64,000 nucleotides of DNA, taken from assembly GCF_009372255.1 (NCBI RefSeq), contig NZ_LXGN01000001.1, forward strand, positions 434,001 through 498,000, written 5' to 3'. The DNA is from Acinetobacter guerrae. GTDB taxonomy: Bacteria; Pseudomonadota; Gammaproteobacteria; Pseudomonadales; Moraxellaceae. Shown piece by piece: positions 46,211-57,370 of the stretch. Each line of letters begins with the position of its first letter. The first letter of the stretch is position 1. The position numbers and the translations under genes were made by a program. Under the pieces are notes generated by a model, which was given only the letters and a program-made list of their open reading frames with translations, was not told the origin of the DNA and did no database searches.

Positions 46211-48028
46211 TTATCTATCGACTTTTAATACGGCTAGGAACGCTTCTTGTGGGATTTCAACACTACCCACCTGTTTCATGCGTTTCTTACCTTCTTTTTG
46301 TTTCGCAAGCAATTTCTTCTTACGCGATACGTCACCACCGTAACATTTCGCCAATACGTTTTTACGCATGGCTTTTACAGTAGAACGGGCAATAACCTGT
46401 GCACCAATGGCTGCCTGAATAGCGACATCGAACATTTGACGTGGAATCAAATCCTTCATCTTTTCAACCAGTGCGATCCCGCGATGACGTGCATCCTGAC
46501 GGTGACAAATCATGGCCAAGGCATCGACCTTTTCACCATTAATTAACACGTCAACCTTAACCAAAGATGAACTTTCAAAACGCACGAAGTTATAATCCAG
46601 TGAAGCAAAGCCACGTGAACAAGACTTTAACTTATCAAAGAAATCCATCACGACTTCTGCCATCGGAATTTCAAACGTTAAGGAAACCTGATTTCCTAAA
46701 AATTTCATATCTTTTTGTACGCCGCGACGTTCAATACATAAAGTCATGACATTGCCTAAATACTCTTGAGGAACAAGAATATGACACTCAGCAATCGGTT
46801 CACGTAAATCCTCAACCAAACTGCCATCTGGCATTTTTGAAGGGCTATCGATATAAATCGTATCGCCTTTTTTAGTCACCGCTTCATAGATTACTGTCGG
46901 TGCAGAACTGATCAGATCCAGATCATACTCACGCTCTAAGCGCTCTTGTACGATTTCCATATGTAGCATACCCAAGAAGCCACATCGGAAACCAAAACCT
47001 AATGCATCAGAACTTTCAGGTTCAAAGAATAAAGCTGAGTCATTAATTTGCAGTTTTTGTAGAGCTTCACGGAATGGCTCAAAGTCGCTAGCATCAATTG
47101 GGAATAAGCCTGCATATACCTGTGGTTTTACTTTTTTAAACCCTGGCAATGTTGCTACTTCTGGTGTAGTCGATAAGGTAATGGTATCCCCGACTGGCGC
47201 ACCAAAAATATCTTTAATCCCTGCAATGACAAAGCCAACTTCACCCGCTTCAAGAATATCAGTTTCAGTATGCTTAGGATTGAATACGCCAACTGAAGTC
47301 ACAGGATGCGTTTGACCTGTGGATTTAACCAACATTTTGTCGCCTTTACGGATACGACCCTGTTTAATGCGGACTAAAGACACCACACCAAGATAATTAT
47401 CAAACCAAGAGTCGATAATTAATGCTTGTAGCGGTGCTTCACGGTCACCTTCAGGGGCTGGAATCACATCCACCAAACGCTCTAATACACCTTCGACCCC
47501 TAAACCAGTTTTGGCTGAGCAAGTAGGTGCATCAGTTGCTTCAATCCCAATAATTTCTTCAATTTCATGAATCACCCGCTCAGGTTCTGCCTGCGGTAAA
47601 TCAATTTTATTCAGAATAGGAAGAACTTCCAGACCTTGTTCAATTGCGGTATAACAGTTGGCAACAGACTGTGCTTCAACACCTTGTGCTGCATCCACGA
47701 CCAACAATGCCCCTTCACAGGCTGCCAAAGATCGTGACACTTCGTAAGAAAAGTCAACGTGTCCAGGAGTATCAATAAAATTAAGCTGATATTCCTGACC
47801 ATTTGGATGCGTATAATACAGTGTTACCGATGCTGCCTTGATGGTAATCCCGCGCTCACGCTCAAGCTCCATTGAATCCAGAACCTGAGCCTGCATTTCA
47901 CGGTCCTGCAAACCACCGCACATTTGAATAAAACGGTCAGCCAATGTTGACTTACCGTGGTCAATGTGAGCGATAATCGAAAAGTTACGAATGTTTTTGA
48001 TATCAACGGATTTTTTAGCCGACGCCAT
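46211..48028 (-). CDS. lepA: Elongation factor 4 (LepA)
   Basis: Ribosomal GTPase that acts on stalled or pausing ribosomes. The 605 residues include [24 protein letters not shown] and NKIDLP, and the LepA-specific C-terminal domain with [15 protein letters not shown]. It heads the lepA-lepB-DUF4845-rnc-era-recO-pdxJ line. Confidence 0.98.
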   Translation of the reverse strand: MASAKKSVDIKNIRNFSIIAHIDHGKSTLADRFIQMCGGLQDREMQAQVLDSMELERERGITIKAASVTLYYTHPNGQEYQLNFIDTPGHVDFSYEVSRSLAACEGALLVVDAAQGVEAQSVANCYTAIEQGLEVLPILNKIDLPQAEPERVIHEIEEIIGIEATDAPTCSAKTGLGVEGVLERLVDVIPAPEGDREAPLQALIIDSWFDNYLGVVSLVRIKQGRIRKGDKMLVKSTGQTHPVTSVGVFNPKHTETDILEAGEVGFVIAGIKDIFGAPVGDTITLSTTPEVATLPGFKKVKPQVYAGLFPIDASDFEPFREALQKLQINDSALFFEPESSDALGFGFRCGFLGMLHMEIVQERLEREYDLDLISSAPTVIYEAVTKKGDTIYIDSPSKMPDGSLVEDLREPIAECHILVPQEYLGNVMTLCIERRGVQKDMKFLGNQVSLTFEIPMAEVVMDFFDKLKSCSRGFASLDYNFVRFESSSLVKVDVLINGEKVDALAMICHRQDARHRGIALVEKMKDLIPRQMFDVAIQAAIGAQVIARSTVKAMRKNVLAKCYGGDVSRKKKLLAKQKEGKKRMKQVGSVEIPQEAFLAVLKVDR

Positions 48029-48255
48029 AGATTACTCTGAAAAAAAGTACATCTTTGGATGCAATACTTCACACAGTATGCAAGATGTAAAAGGACTGTC
48101 CTAAATTGCTGCACAGTATAAGCAACCGTACATTAAAAATATAGTGTGATCATTCTGCTTTTAAAACTATTCAGTGAATCACAACCAAAATTGTTGAATG
48201 CCGCGTGTTTTATACATACGACCTTGATCATGATTAAGCACTTATTTATAACGAC

Positions 48256-48705
48256 TTATAAATAGTTCACTGTAAAATCAATCGGATTTACTTCTTTAGC
48301 TAAAGGCTGATAGGTTTGAGTAAATGTTGGAGACATACGTTTTGGTCGCCCAGTACTGATCTCAACACAGGCCCATTTTGTTTTGGCAACAAACAATACA
48401 CTTTGATCTTTGGGTCGATAAAAAACATATTGTCGAGACAAATATAAACTATCAATCGCATCTAGCCATGTGCGCAGTATAATTTCTTCGCCCTCAAAAG
48501 CAGCTTTTCGATATTGCACATGATGCTCTATAGCAACCATGGCATGATTCAGCTCAAGATACTCTTTTAAACCAAGCCCTATTGCATCTACATGAGCTGT
48601 TGCAACGTCCTGCATCCATTGCACATAAATCACGTTGTTCACGTGCCCTAATTGATCAATATGTTCAGACGCTACTGTTCGCCTTAAATCAAAAATCGCA
48701 CTCAT
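48256..48705 (-). CDS. Hotdog-fold acyl-CoA thioesterase
   Basis: A 149-residue 4-hydroxybenzoyl-CoA/YbgC-like thioesterase. The active site is HIDQLGHVNNVIYV, with D17, H21 and the asparagine pair, and the fold continues with VQYRKAAFEGEEI. It lies between lepA and the glutamine synthetase-like gene. The acyl chain it prefers is not known. Confidence 0.87.
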   Translation of the reverse strand: MSAIFDLRRTVASEHIDQLGHVNNVIYVQWMQDVATAHVDAIGLGLKEYLELNHAMVAIEHHVQYRKAAFEGEEIILRTWLDAIDSLYLSRQYVFYRPKDQSVLFVAKTKWACVEISTGRPKRMSPTFTQTYQPLAKEVNPIDFTVNYL

Positions 48706-48807
48706 CAGATTGAAACTATTTTTTTGCTAAAAAAGTTACGCACATTTTACGTTACTTCTAAATTTTATTCATCTAGGATTTACTTTATCCCATAAACAAA
48801 GGTTTTT

Positions 48808-50238
48808 ATGATGAGTAGCCTTGGTATTTTAAGACAGCAACAAGATTATGTACCTTATAAAAATAAGGGCAGAAAATTTGATAACAACCGTATTTTTAAA
48901 AAAATAAATCTTGAGCCACAAGCTAATTTTGCAGATGAAGTAAAAAAATATTTAGAAAAATATCCTAATACTCAACACATCGACATTATACTACACGATC
49001 TAAATGGACATATTCGTGGCAAAAGAATTGACATTAACAGTTTAAAAAAACTGGATAAAGGCTGTTACTTCCCATTGTCCATTTATGCAATGGATTTAGA
49101 CGGAAAAGTAATAGAAGAAACGGGTTTAGGTAAATACATCGGCGAACCTGATCGATTATGTCTCCCCATTTTGGGCAGTTTAAAGCCCAGTGCGATCCAT
49201 CCAGAATACAATGCTCAAGTTTACCTCACTATGCAGCAAGAAGATGGTACATCATGTCCGTATGAACCACGCAATGTTTTAAACAAAGTACTGCAACAAT
49301 GTAATGCGCATAAGTATTTTCCTGTAATTTCGGCTGAACTTGAATTTTATTTATACAAACAAGATCAACAAAGAGATGGACTATTTCGTCCAAACCAATG
49401 TTTTGATATGAACATTCCTGAAGACTACCAACTTATATTAGATGAAGTCGAACGAATCGCCGCTTTGCAAGATATTGAAATTATCTCAATTGTTTCAGAG
49501 TCAGCAGCAGGACAATATGAAATCAATATTCCACATCGTGCAAATGTTTTACAGTTATGCGATCAAATCATGTCTTTAAAACAGATCATTAAACAAGTCG
49601 CTAAGCAACATCATGTACATGCAAGTTTTCTGGCAAAACCTGATTTAGCGAAGGCAGGTAGTGGCATGCATTTTCATATGAGTCTTTGCGATGCATTGTT
49701 TAAGAATTATTTTAGTTCAGAAGATCTCAAGCAACCATCACAGAAAATGCTACAGGCGATCAGCGGAATGATTGAAATGATGCCTGCTTCTATGGCAATT
49801 TTAGCACCAAATATCAACTCTTATCGTCGTTTTCAATTAGGGCAGCACGTGCCTCTTGAAGCGAACTGGAATATCAACAATAGAAATGTGGCAATCCGCC
49901 TGCCTTGTTCAGATCAGGAAAATCAACGTTTTGAATATCGTGTAGCAGGTGCAGACTGTAACCCTTATTTATGTGTTGCTGTTATATTATCAGGCTTACT
50001 TTATGGATTAACACATCACATTGAAATCAAAAAACCTTCACACTTATTAAAATACCCAGATGATCATATATTTTTACCGACCAATCAAATTGAATCACTC
50101 ACACAATTCAAAAAAAACTCATTTATAAAAGAAATATTAGGAAAAGAGTTTTGTGAAACTTGGTATACATTAAAATCAAGTGAACACCAATCCATTTATA
50201 ATCAAATGACCATATTTGAAAAACAATGGGATATTTAA
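48808..50238 (+). CDS. Glutamine synthetase-like ligase (GlnA/PuuA family)
   Basis: A 476-residue GS-fold enzyme. SAELEFYLYK carries the metal-binding glutamates, SGMHFHMSL the metal histidine, NSYRRF the ATP/phosphate arginines and NRNVAIRLP the glutamate-binding loop. No adenylylation tyrosine is evident, so a gamma-glutamylpolyamine synthetase (PuuA)-like role is more likely than nitrogen assimilation. No other puu genes lie next to it. It is more AT-rich and Lys/Asn-rich than its neighbours and stands alone on the plus strand. Confidence 0.85.
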   Translation: MMSSLGILRQQQDYVPYKNKGRKFDNNRIFKKINLEPQANFADEVKKYLEKYPNTQHIDIILHDLNGHIRGKRIDINSLKKLDKGCYFPLSIYAMDLDGKVIEETGLGKYIGEPDRLCLPILGSLKPSAIHPEYNAQVYLTMQQEDGTSCPYEPRNVLNKVLQQCNAHKYFPVISAELEFYLYKQDQQRDGLFRPNQCFDMNIPEDYQLILDEVERIAALQDIEIISIVSESAAGQYEINIPHRANVLQLCDQIMSLKQIIKQVAKQHHVHASFLAKPDLAKAGSGMHFHMSLCDALFKNYFSSEDLKQPSQKMLQAISGMIEMMPASMAILAPNINSYRRFQLGQHVPLEANWNINNRNVAIRLPCSDQENQRFEYRVAGADCNPYLCVAVILSGLLYGLTHHIEIKKPSHLLKYPDDHIFLPTNQIESLTQFKKNSFIKEILGKEFCETWYTLKSSEHQSIYNQMTIFEKQWDI

Positions 50239-50265
50239 TTATTTTCCATAAATCCTATTTTAAAT

Positions 50266-50301
50266 GCCATCTATCCTTAAAATTTAAAAGGTATAGATGG
50301 C
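50266..50301. terminator. Hairpin between the GS-like and protease genes
   Basis: GCCATCTAT pairs with ATAGATGGC around an 18-nt AT-rich loop. It lies between converging genes; the loop is long and T-runs are weak. Confidence 0.5.
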
Positions 50302-50330
50302 TTGATTTAAAACTGACTTTGCAATCAATA

Positions 50331-51713
50331 TTATTTAATTCTTAAACCCAACATGGCACGCTGTCCTTGACGAACAATAGAGACACGTGCAACAGAGTTT
50401 TTAGGTAAAGTCGCAACCACTTTAGTAAAATCACTGGTATTTAAAATGGCTGTATTATTAATTTGAGTGATCACATCACCTGAAATAATATTCGACAGTG
50501 CTGCCAATCCACCTCGAGTGACATCTTCAACCAGAATACCACCACGAACATCCAAACGTGATTGTTCAGCTGCTGTCAGGTTGCGAATTGCCATTCCTAA
50601 AACAGGACCATTTTGCTGTGCAGAACGTTCTGAAGTTGCAGGCGTGTCATCTGGTGCAGTGGTTAAGGTTGCAGAAATACTGCGTGGCTTGCCATCACGT
50701 AAAATTTCTAATTGTATCGACTGCTTAGGCATAGTTCGATTGAGATAATTTAAAAGATCAGAGGTTCTTGAAATAGGTGAACCATTATATTTCATAATGA
50801 TATCGCCTGCTTTTAATCCTGCTTTAGCAGCAGGAGAACCTGGCGCTACCTGATTAATCAATGAGCCTTCTGGGCGCGGCAAATTATAGGCATCAGCAAG
50901 GTTACGATCGATATCCTGTAACATTACGCCTAAATAAGAACGTGTGACTTTTCCTGTAGTTTTAAGCTGTTGTACCACATCCATCGCCACATCAATCGGA
51001 ATGGAAAATGATAAGCCCATGTAACCACCCGTACCACTAAAAATACGAGAGTTAACGCCGACCACTTCACCACGCTGGTTAAACAATGGCCCGCCTGAAT
51101 TGCCCGGATTTAGCGCGACATCGGTTTGAATAAATGGAACAGAAGTTTCACCCTGCATATTTCGTGATTTTGCGCTCACGATCCCTGCAGATGCTGAATA
51201 ATCGAAACCGAATGGAGAACCAATTGCAAGCACAGGTTCACCCACTTTAAGTTGATCCACGTTACCAATTTTTAAAGCAGGATAAGTCGTACCGTCCACT
51301 TTAAGTAATGCCACATCGGTACGTTCATCGCTACCAATTACTTTTGCATCAATTTCACGTCGATCCTGCAAGGTAATGGTAATGCGAGAAGCATCTTCAA
51401 CCACGTGGTGATTTGTCAATAAATAACCGTCATTACTGATGAAAAAGGCGCTGCCGTAGCCGACTTTTTCCTGTGGAGCCTGCTGTTGTGGAATCACCAC
51501 TTGATTGCCAAAAAAACGGCGTAAAATTTCTGGTACTTGTTGCTGTAACAACTCTTCCTGAGTCATTTTTTTAACAACATTGACACTCACTACCGCTGGG
51601 CTAACTTGTTCTACCAAGCTTGAGAAATCAACAGGGGTTGCAGCATCCGCTTGTACAGCAGCCATAGTAAATACCATGGCGTACATTCCATTTTGTAAAT
51701 AGCGACTATTCAT
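50331..51713 (-). CDS. mucD: Periplasmic serine protease/chaperone of the DegP (MucD) type
   Basis: Quality-control protease of the envelope. A signal peptide (about residues 1-25, ending AAA) is followed by a trypsin-like domain with catalytic H103 (TNHHVV), D133 (RTDVALLKVD) and S206 (NPGNSGGPLF), then two PDZ domains (about 250-345 and 370-460). The ATG at 51713 is taken over the GTG at 51728. It is divergent from nadB, the position mucD has at the end of algU-mucABCD in Pseudomonas. DegP versus DegQ cannot be set; MucD orthology is from synteny. Confidence 0.92.
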   Translation of the reverse strand: MNSRYLQNGMYAMVFTMAAVQADAATPVDFSSLVEQVSPAVVSVNVVKKMTQEELLQQQVPEILRRFFGNQVVIPQQQAPQEKVGYGSAFFISNDGYLLTNHHVVEDASRITITLQDRREIDAKVIGSDERTDVALLKVDGTTYPALKIGNVDQLKVGEPVLAIGSPFGFDYSASAGIVSAKSRNMQGETSVPFIQTDVALNPGNSGGPLFNQRGEVVGVNSRIFSGTGGYMGLSFSIPIDVAMDVVQQLKTTGKVTRSYLGVMLQDIDRNLADAYNLPRPEGSLINQVAPGSPAAKAGLKAGDIIMKYNGSPISRTSDLLNYLNRTMPKQSIQLEILRDGKPRSISATLTTAPDDTPATSERSAQQNGPVLGMAIRNLTAAEQSRLDVRGGILVEDVTRGGLAALSNIISGDVITQINNTAILNTSDFTKVVATLPKNSVARVSIVRQGQRAMLGLRIK

Positions 51714-51969
51714 GTAGCACAAACTCACACACTAGTTTTAGGTTAGACCCAATTGTTTTAACACAACTTTTTTCGTATTTCCGTAATAATATGTTTATTA
51801 TTTCCAGAATTAAAAATTGTGATTATTCCATTAAATTTTCTATATTTTGATCATTCAGATTTTTAAAAATTGAAAGTTTATTGAAAATTTGACTTAGATT
51901 TAAGCATATAGAGTCTTGCCTTTTCTTAAAAAAAAGCGTGTTATTAGCAAACTTTTTGTAAATTAGCTG

Positions 51970-53610
51970 ATGGACATGCCTGATTTAAACACAACTCATC
52001 ATTTTGATGTGATCATTGTGGGCAGTGGCGGCGCTGGTTTAAGCCTTGCTTTGTCATTACCAAGTCATTACAACGTTGCTGTTTTAGCAAAATCCACATT
52101 GACTGAAGCCAGTACTTTTTATGCACAAGGTGGTGTTGCTGCGGTATTGGATGAAACAGATTCCATTCAACAGCATATTGATGACACTATGATTGCAGGG
52201 GCACATTTATGTGAACTTGATGCAGTCAAGCAAACGGTTCAAGGTGGTCGTCAATCGGTTGATTTTCTGTTAAATCATGGTGTTGAATTTACCCTTGATG
52301 AAGAAGATCAACTTCATCTCACCCGTGAAGGCGGTCATTCACAGCGCCGTATTATTCATGCGGCAGATGCAACAGGTAAAGCAATTTCTACCACATTGGT
52401 ACAACGTGCCAGAGAACAAAAAAATCTGACAATTTTTGAAAATTATGTCGCGATTGATGTCATTACATTACATAAATTAGGTCATACAGATCAGAACAAT
52501 CGTGCAGTAGGTCTTTATGTTCTTGATGAAAAAACAGAGAAAGTTCATACCTTTTTGGCACCATTTACAGCCTTAGCCTGTGGCGGTGCGATGAAAGCTT
52601 ATCTTTATACGTCAAATCCAGATATTGCAACAGGCGATGGTATTGCCATGGCTTATCGTGCTGGTTGTCGTGTAGCGAATATGGAATTTAACCAGTTTCA
52701 TCCGACCTGCTTATATCACCCACAAGCGCGTTCTTTTTTAATTACAGAAGCCATGCGTGGTGAAGGTGCTTATTTACGCTTGCCAGATGGCGAACGTTTC
52801 ATGTTACGTTTTGATGAACGCGCGGAACTTGCACCACGAGATATCGTGGCACGTACCATTGACCATGAAATCAAACGATTGGGTATTCGCCATGTTTGGC
52901 TCGATATCACGCATAAACCTGCTGAGTTCATTCAGGAACATTTTCCAACACTTTATACGCGACTGCTTGAGTTAGGTATTGATATCACCAAAGATATGAT
53001 TCCCGTAGTTCCAGCTGCCCATTACACGTGTGGTGGTGTGGTCGTGGATGAACATAGTCAAACCGACATTGAAGGTTTATATGCGATTGGTGAAACTTCC
53101 TATACAGGATTGCATGGTGCAAACCGTATGGCCAGTAATTCGCTACTCGAATGTTTTGTTTATGGCATGAGTGCTGCACAGGATATCCAGAACAAATTTA
53201 ACTCAAGTTTTAAATTGCCTAATGTACCAACGTGGGATGAATCTCAGGTCACAGATGCAGATGAAGATGTGGTAATTTTGCAAAATTGGGATGAATTACG
53301 TTCGACTATGTGGAACTATGTCGGTATCGTGCGCACCACTAAACGTCTTGAACGTGCCCTACACCGCATTGAAATGTTAAAACGTGAAATTACCGAATAC
53401 TATCAGGGCTATCGGGTCAGTAAAAATTTGATTGAACTGCGAAATCTGGTATTGGTTTCAGAAATGATTGTGCGCTGCGCCATGCAACGTAAGGAGTCGC
53501 GTGGTTTACATTATACGCTTGATTATCCTGAACTCGGAACTGAACTACGAAAAACGGTACTTTCGCCACCGAATTTTGAAGTAGAACAACCTTTAGTGAA
53601 TGTCGTTTAA
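51970..53610 (+). CDS. nadB: L-aspartate oxidase
   Basis: FAD enzyme that makes iminoaspartate for NAD synthesis. The 546-residue protein has the FAD fold [11 protein letters not shown] near residue 17, [28 protein letters not shown] and [18 protein letters not shown]. The C-terminal helical domain follows. Shares a divergent promoter region with the mucD-like gene. Confidence 0.96.
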   Translation: MDMPDLNTTHHFDVIIVGSGGAGLSLALSLPSHYNVAVLAKSTLTEASTFYAQGGVAAVLDETDSIQQHIDDTMIAGAHLCELDAVKQTVQGGRQSVDFLLNHGVEFTLDEEDQLHLTREGGHSQRRIIHAADATGKAISTTLVQRAREQKNLTIFENYVAIDVITLHKLGHTDQNNRAVGLYVLDEKTEKVHTFLAPFTALACGGAMKAYLYTSNPDIATGDGIAMAYRAGCRVANMEFNQFHPTCLYHPQARSFLITEAMRGEGAYLRLPDGERFMLRFDERAELAPRDIVARTIDHEIKRLGIRHVWLDITHKPAEFIQEHFPTLYTRLLELGIDITKDMIPVVPAAHYTCGGVVVDEHSQTDIEGLYAIGETSYTGLHGANRMASNSLLECFVYGMSAAQDIQNKFNSSFKLPNVPTWDESQVTDADEDVVILQNWDELRSTMWNYVGIVRTTKRLERALHRIEMLKREITEYYQGYRVSKNLIELRNLVLVSEMIVRCAMQRKESRGLHYTLDYPELGTELRKTVLSPPNFEVEQPLVNVV

Positions 53611-53625
53611 GTTCAAAATTTCAAT

Positions 53626-53668
53626 AAAAAAACGCCCGAAAGTTTTATGCTTTTCGCGCGTTTTTTTA
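53626..53668. terminator. Bidirectional terminator between nadB and tmk
   Basis: AAAAAACGCCCGAAAG pairs with CTTTTCGCGCGTTTTTT with one mismatch and a short loop. A-run and T-run on both sides serve the two converging genes. Confidence 0.85.
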
Positions 53669-53680
53669 TATTAAAATGAT

Positions 53681-54280
53681 TTATTGTAGATGACTTAATG
53701 CTTGCTCTAATACGACTTCAGGGGCTTGAGTCGCATCTAAACGTTTGATCCGTTCTGGATACAAATCATGCAAATCTTGATAACCCTGACGCACCTGCTG
53801 AAAAAAATCTACTTTTTCCTGTTCAAAACGGTCTAAAGCACCACGTTCACGCGCACGTGACATGCCTAGTTCAATCGGGGCATCTAACCAAAAGGTAATA
53901 TCAGGCATTTGCGAGACAAAAGTTTGATTGAGAATATTCAGTTTTTCTTTACTTAAACCACGTCCCGCACATTGGTATGCATAACTAGCATCGGTAAAAC
54001 GATCACTGAGCACTGTTTTACCTTCATTTAATGCGGGAACAATCACTTGTTCTAAATGCTGCGCGCGCGCTGCATAAATCAATAAAAGCTCTGTATCATG
54101 TGCCATTTTTTCTTCATGATTCACCGCGAGCAGCAAATCACGCACTCTTTCAGCCAAAGGCGTACCACCTGGTTCACGGGTCAGTACAATTTGCTCACCT
54201 TGTCTTTCAAAATGCTCATAAATCTTTCGAATTAATGTGGTTTTGCCTACACCTTCCGTGCCTTCAAAGCTAATGAACAT
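53681..54280 (-). CDS. tmk: Thymidylate kinase
   Basis: Phosphorylates dTMP to dTDP. The P-loop is FEGTEGVGKTTL at residues 5-16, followed by TREPGGTPLAE and DRFTDASYAYQ. 199 residues. It lies 9 nt after mltG in the pabC-mltG-tmk operon. Confidence 0.97.
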   Translation of the reverse strand: MFISFEGTEGVGKTTLIRKIYEHFERQGEQIVLTREPGGTPLAERVRDLLLAVNHEEKMAHDTELLLIYAARAQHLEQVIVPALNEGKTVLSDRFTDASYAYQCAGRGLSKEKLNILNQTFVSQMPDITFWLDAPIELGMSRARERGALDRFEQEKVDFFQQVRQGYQDLHDLYPERIKRLDATQAPEVVLEQALSHLQ

Positions 54281-54289
54281 ATCGTCTCC

Positions 54290-55360
54290 CTAGTTTTTTG
54301 ATCTTAACACGGATAAATAATCCTGAACTGCCTGATTGTGCTGTTGCAAGGTTTCACTGAACTTGTGTCCACCATTGCCCGTCGCAACAAAGTAAATATT
54401 TTTTGATTGGTCAGGATGCATTGCCGCTTCAATGGCTTTTTTGCCCGGCATAGCAATTGGTGTTGGCGGTAAACCAGACATGGTATAAGTGTTATAAGCG
54501 GTAGGAGTACGTAAATCCTCTCGGCTAATTCTGCCTTGATATTTATCCCCCATGCCATAAATCACGGTTGGATCAGTCTGTAAACGCATTCCCAATTTTA
54601 AACGGCGTACAAACACCCCAGACACTTGCTCAAGCTCACGATCCAGACTGGTTTCTTTTTCAATAATAGACGCCATAATCAAGGCTTCATATTTATTTTG
54701 ATAAGGTAAATCTGCCGCACGATTTTGCCATGCCTGATCTAAAGCTTTCATTTGATAATGGTATAAATCAGTCAGAATTTTTTTATCGCTTTCACCTTTT
54801 GAAAAGAAATAAGTATTTGGCGCAAATAAACCTTCAGGATGCGAATAAGGTAATCCTAATTCTTTTGTTATTTGTTCTTCAGGCAAATTTACAACGGATT
54901 TTGTCACATAAGGATCTTTTTTCAGATTGGCAATTAACTGTTTAAAAGTGGTTCCTTCAATGACTTGAACTCGAATCATTTGTGCATTTTCAGCATTAGA
55001 CAACATCACTAAAACTTGTCGAATACTCATCCCTTGAGGGACTTCATACACCCCTGCTTTCATGGTGTCATGAATAAAAAATTTCTGATAAATTTTTAAA
55101 ATCAAAGGAATAGAAACTTGATTTTCTTTGGCCATACGTTCGATAAAATGCGAGTAAGTGTCGCCATTGGCAACCACCAGTAACTCTTTTTTTCCTTTAA
55201 TAGGATAATCCTTAAAAAGATTCATCCATAAGACACTTACCACTGCAATGACTAAAATAAAAAATGCCGCAAGCCATTTTCGATTTTTTGTAAAAAAGCT
55301 GCTCTTACTTGGCGGCTTTTTTTTGTTCTTTGCTTTAGGCTTATTTGAAGGTTTTGACAT
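54290..55360 (-). CDS. mltG: Endolytic murein transglycosylase MltG
   Basis: Ends growing glycan strands in the inner membrane. A very basic cytoplasmic N-terminus (residues 1-28) and one helix (about 29-47) precede a LysM-like and YceG domain. The catalytic glutamate is in ASIIEKETSLDRE, and LQTDPTVIYGMG and YNTYTMSGLPPTPI follow. It overlaps or abuts pabC and tmk. Confidence 0.95.
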   Translation of the reverse strand: MSKPSNKPKAKNKKKPPSKSSFFTKNRKWLAAFFILVIAVVSVLWMNLFKDYPIKGKKELLVVANGDTYSHFIERMAKENQVSIPLILKIYQKFFIHDTMKAGVYEVPQGMSIRQVLVMLSNAENAQMIRVQVIEGTTFKQLIANLKKDPYVTKSVVNLPEEQITKELGLPYSHPEGLFAPNTYFFSKGESDKKILTDLYHYQMKALDQAWQNRAADLPYQNKYEALIMASIIEKETSLDRELEQVSGVFVRRLKLGMRLQTDPTVIYGMGDKYQGRISREDLRTPTAYNTYTMSGLPPTPIAMPGKKAIEAAMHPDQSKNIYFVATGNGGHKFSETLQQHNQAVQDYLSVLRSKN

Positions 55361-55361
55361 A

Positions 55362-56174
55362 TCAGTGAATCTGGTTCAGTTGAAGTGTATGAAAAAGCTC
55401 TACACAAACTTGGGAGTCTAAGGGTTTTCCATCAAGGTGTGTCACGGCTTTCATCGGATTGAGTGCATTACAAAAAAACAATGCCTGAATATTTGGAATT
55501 TCATCCATATCGATAAAACCATGCGCCACAGGTACATCAAACTTTTCCATTCTGGATAAAATTTCTGCCCGCATCACACCGTGCACGCCATTATAACGAA
55601 GTTCAGGTGTAATCCACGTATCATTTAAATAAATAAAGCAATTACTGCTTACACCTTCCACAATCAAACCTTGTACATCAGTCACCAGCGCTTCTGCCCA
55701 TTGCTGTTGATCTGCCTCTTGTTTGAGTAAAACCTGCTCCAGTCGATTTAAAGTTTTTAAACCAACCAAGTGCGGCATGCTCATACCCACAACTTGATTC
55801 AAAACTCCAGTTTGTATCAATTGGGGGCTAAATTCAGTTTGAATCTGTGGATAAAACCAGACATACACATCTGCGGTTTGTGCGGGCAAGCTATAGCCGC
55901 GCTGACCTATACCACGACTAATCATAATTTTAAGCGTACCATCCAAAACATCCAATTGACTTTGCAATTGTTCCAGACTTTTTTCAATAAGTGATAAATC
56001 TGCCTTGAGATACAAATACTGGCAACTATTTTTTAAACGCAGCATATGACGTGCTTTTAATTCAAAATGCCCCTGATAAATGCGAGCTGTGGTAAAACAT
56101 CCATCACCATAATGAAATGCTCGATCCTGTAAATCCAGTGCTTCCACTTGTTCTGCATTCTTAAAACACCACAT
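55362..56174 (-). CDS. pabC: Aminodeoxychorismate lyase
   Basis: PLP enzyme that makes p-aminobenzoate for folate. Fold-type IV protein of 270 residues, with RAFHYGDGCFTTARI near the start, MISRGIGQRGYS in the middle and VEGVSSNCFIYL. ATG 56174 follows GGGA and is preferred to the TTG at 56180. It is the first gene of the pabC-mltG-tmk operon. Confidence 0.93.
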   Translation of the reverse strand: MWCFKNAEQVEALDLQDRAFHYGDGCFTTARIYQGHFELKARHMLRLKNSCQYLYLKADLSLIEKSLEQLQSQLDVLDGTLKIMISRGIGQRGYSLPAQTADVYVWFYPQIQTEFSPQLIQTGVLNQVVGMSMPHLVGLKTLNRLEQVLLKQEADQQQWAEALVTDVQGLIVEGVSSNCFIYLNDTWITPELRYNGVHGVMRAEILSRMEKFDVPVAHGFIDMDEIPNIQALFFCNALNPMKAVTHLDGKPLDSQVCVELFHTLQLNQIH

Positions 56175-56339
56175 TCCCAAACATCCCGTTGATTTCTCAG
56201 CTTAGTTTAAAAACACATAAGCTTTTTCTATTTCTTTTTTATTCATATAAAATTCATTTTTTATTATTTTTTATGGATAACAACTCGCAGTATGCTGCAC
56301 GCATGTTCAAAACATTTCTATATATTTGAGGGAAAAAAC

Positions 56340-57341
56340 ATGCGCTTAGCACAATTAAAGGTGGGGATTCTGGCTGCATTGGTTTCAGTTTCGTCTTTTG
56401 CAGCAACAGATTTTTTAAACGTTTCATATGATCCAACCCGTGAACTCTATGAAAACTTTAACAAAGAATTTGGTTCTTACTGGAAACAGCGTACAGGTCA
56501 GGATGTCAACTTTAAACAATCACATGGTGGTTCGGGTAAACAAGCTCGTGCTGTGATTGATGGCCTACAAGCCGATGTAGTGACTTTGGCTTTGGCAGCA
56601 GATATTGATGAAATTGCTGAAAAAGCCAAACTATTACCTGCTGACTGGCAAAAGAAATTTCCACAAAACTCTACCCCTTATACATCAACTATCGTATTCC
56701 TTGTGCGTAAAGGAAACCCAAAAGGCATTAAAGATTGGGCGGATATTGTAAAACCAGGTGTAGAAATTATCACACCAAATCCTAAAACATCGGGCGGTGC
56801 GCGCTGGAACTATTTAGCAGCATGGGCTTGGGCAAAACATCAATATGGTTCTGATGCTAAAGCACGTGAATTTGTACGTCAGATTTATAAACAAACCAAA
56901 GTTTTGGATTCAGGCGCACGTGGAGCAACCACTACTTTTGCTGAACGCGGTATTGGAGATGTATTACTGGCTTGGGAAAATGAAGCATATCTAGCACAGC
57001 GTGAACAACCGGGTAAGTTTGAAATCATTACCCCATCGCTTTCAATTTTGGCTGAACCACCTGTTGCGATTGTAGAAAAAAATGTGAAGAAAGACGGCAA
57101 TGAAAACTTAGCAAAAGCGTATCTAAACTTCCTGTATTCACCAAAAGGACAAGATATTGCTGCGAAAAATTTCTACCGCCCACGTAATGCAGACATTTTA
57201 AAACGCTATAGCAGCACCTTTAAGCCATTGAAACTGGTCACCATTGATAAAGAGTTTGGTGGCTGGACAAAAGTTCAAAAACAGCACTTTGACAATGGTG
57301 GAGTTTTTGACCAAATCGTAAAAGAAAACAATGCTAAATAA
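56340..57341 (+). CDS. sbp: Periplasmic sulfate-binding protein
   Basis: Substrate-binding protein of the sulfate/thiosulfate ABC importer. A signal peptide (to about residue 20, SSFA) is followed by [19 protein letters not shown], the family opening, and [20 protein letters not shown]. The ATG at 56340 has GAGGG 7 nt upstream; the frame also runs back to 56292. CysP or Sbp cannot be split by eye. It heads a cys operon. Confidence 0.95.
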   Translation: MRLAQLKVGILAALVSVSSFAATDFLNVSYDPTRELYENFNKEFGSYWKQRTGQDVNFKQSHGGSGKQARAVIDGLQADVVTLALAADIDEIAEKAKLLPADWQKKFPQNSTPYTSTIVFLVRKGNPKGIKDWADIVKPGVEIITPNPKTSGGARWNYLAAWAWAKHQYGSDAKAREFVRQIYKQTKVLDSGARGATTTFAERGIGDVLLAWENEAYLAQREQPGKFEIITPSLSILAEPPVAIVEKNVKKDGNENLAKAYLNFLYSPKGQDIAAKNFYRPRNADILKRYSSTFKPLKLVTIDKEFGGWTKVQKQHFDNGGVFDQIVKENNAK

Positions 57342-57370
57342 TATTTAGCATTCGATAAGGGAGCAGCGTC

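Noticed and set aside
45892..46383. 163-codon frame antisense to lepB and lepA
   Set aside because: Spans two well-supported genes on the other strand and has no ribosome binding site or family likeness.
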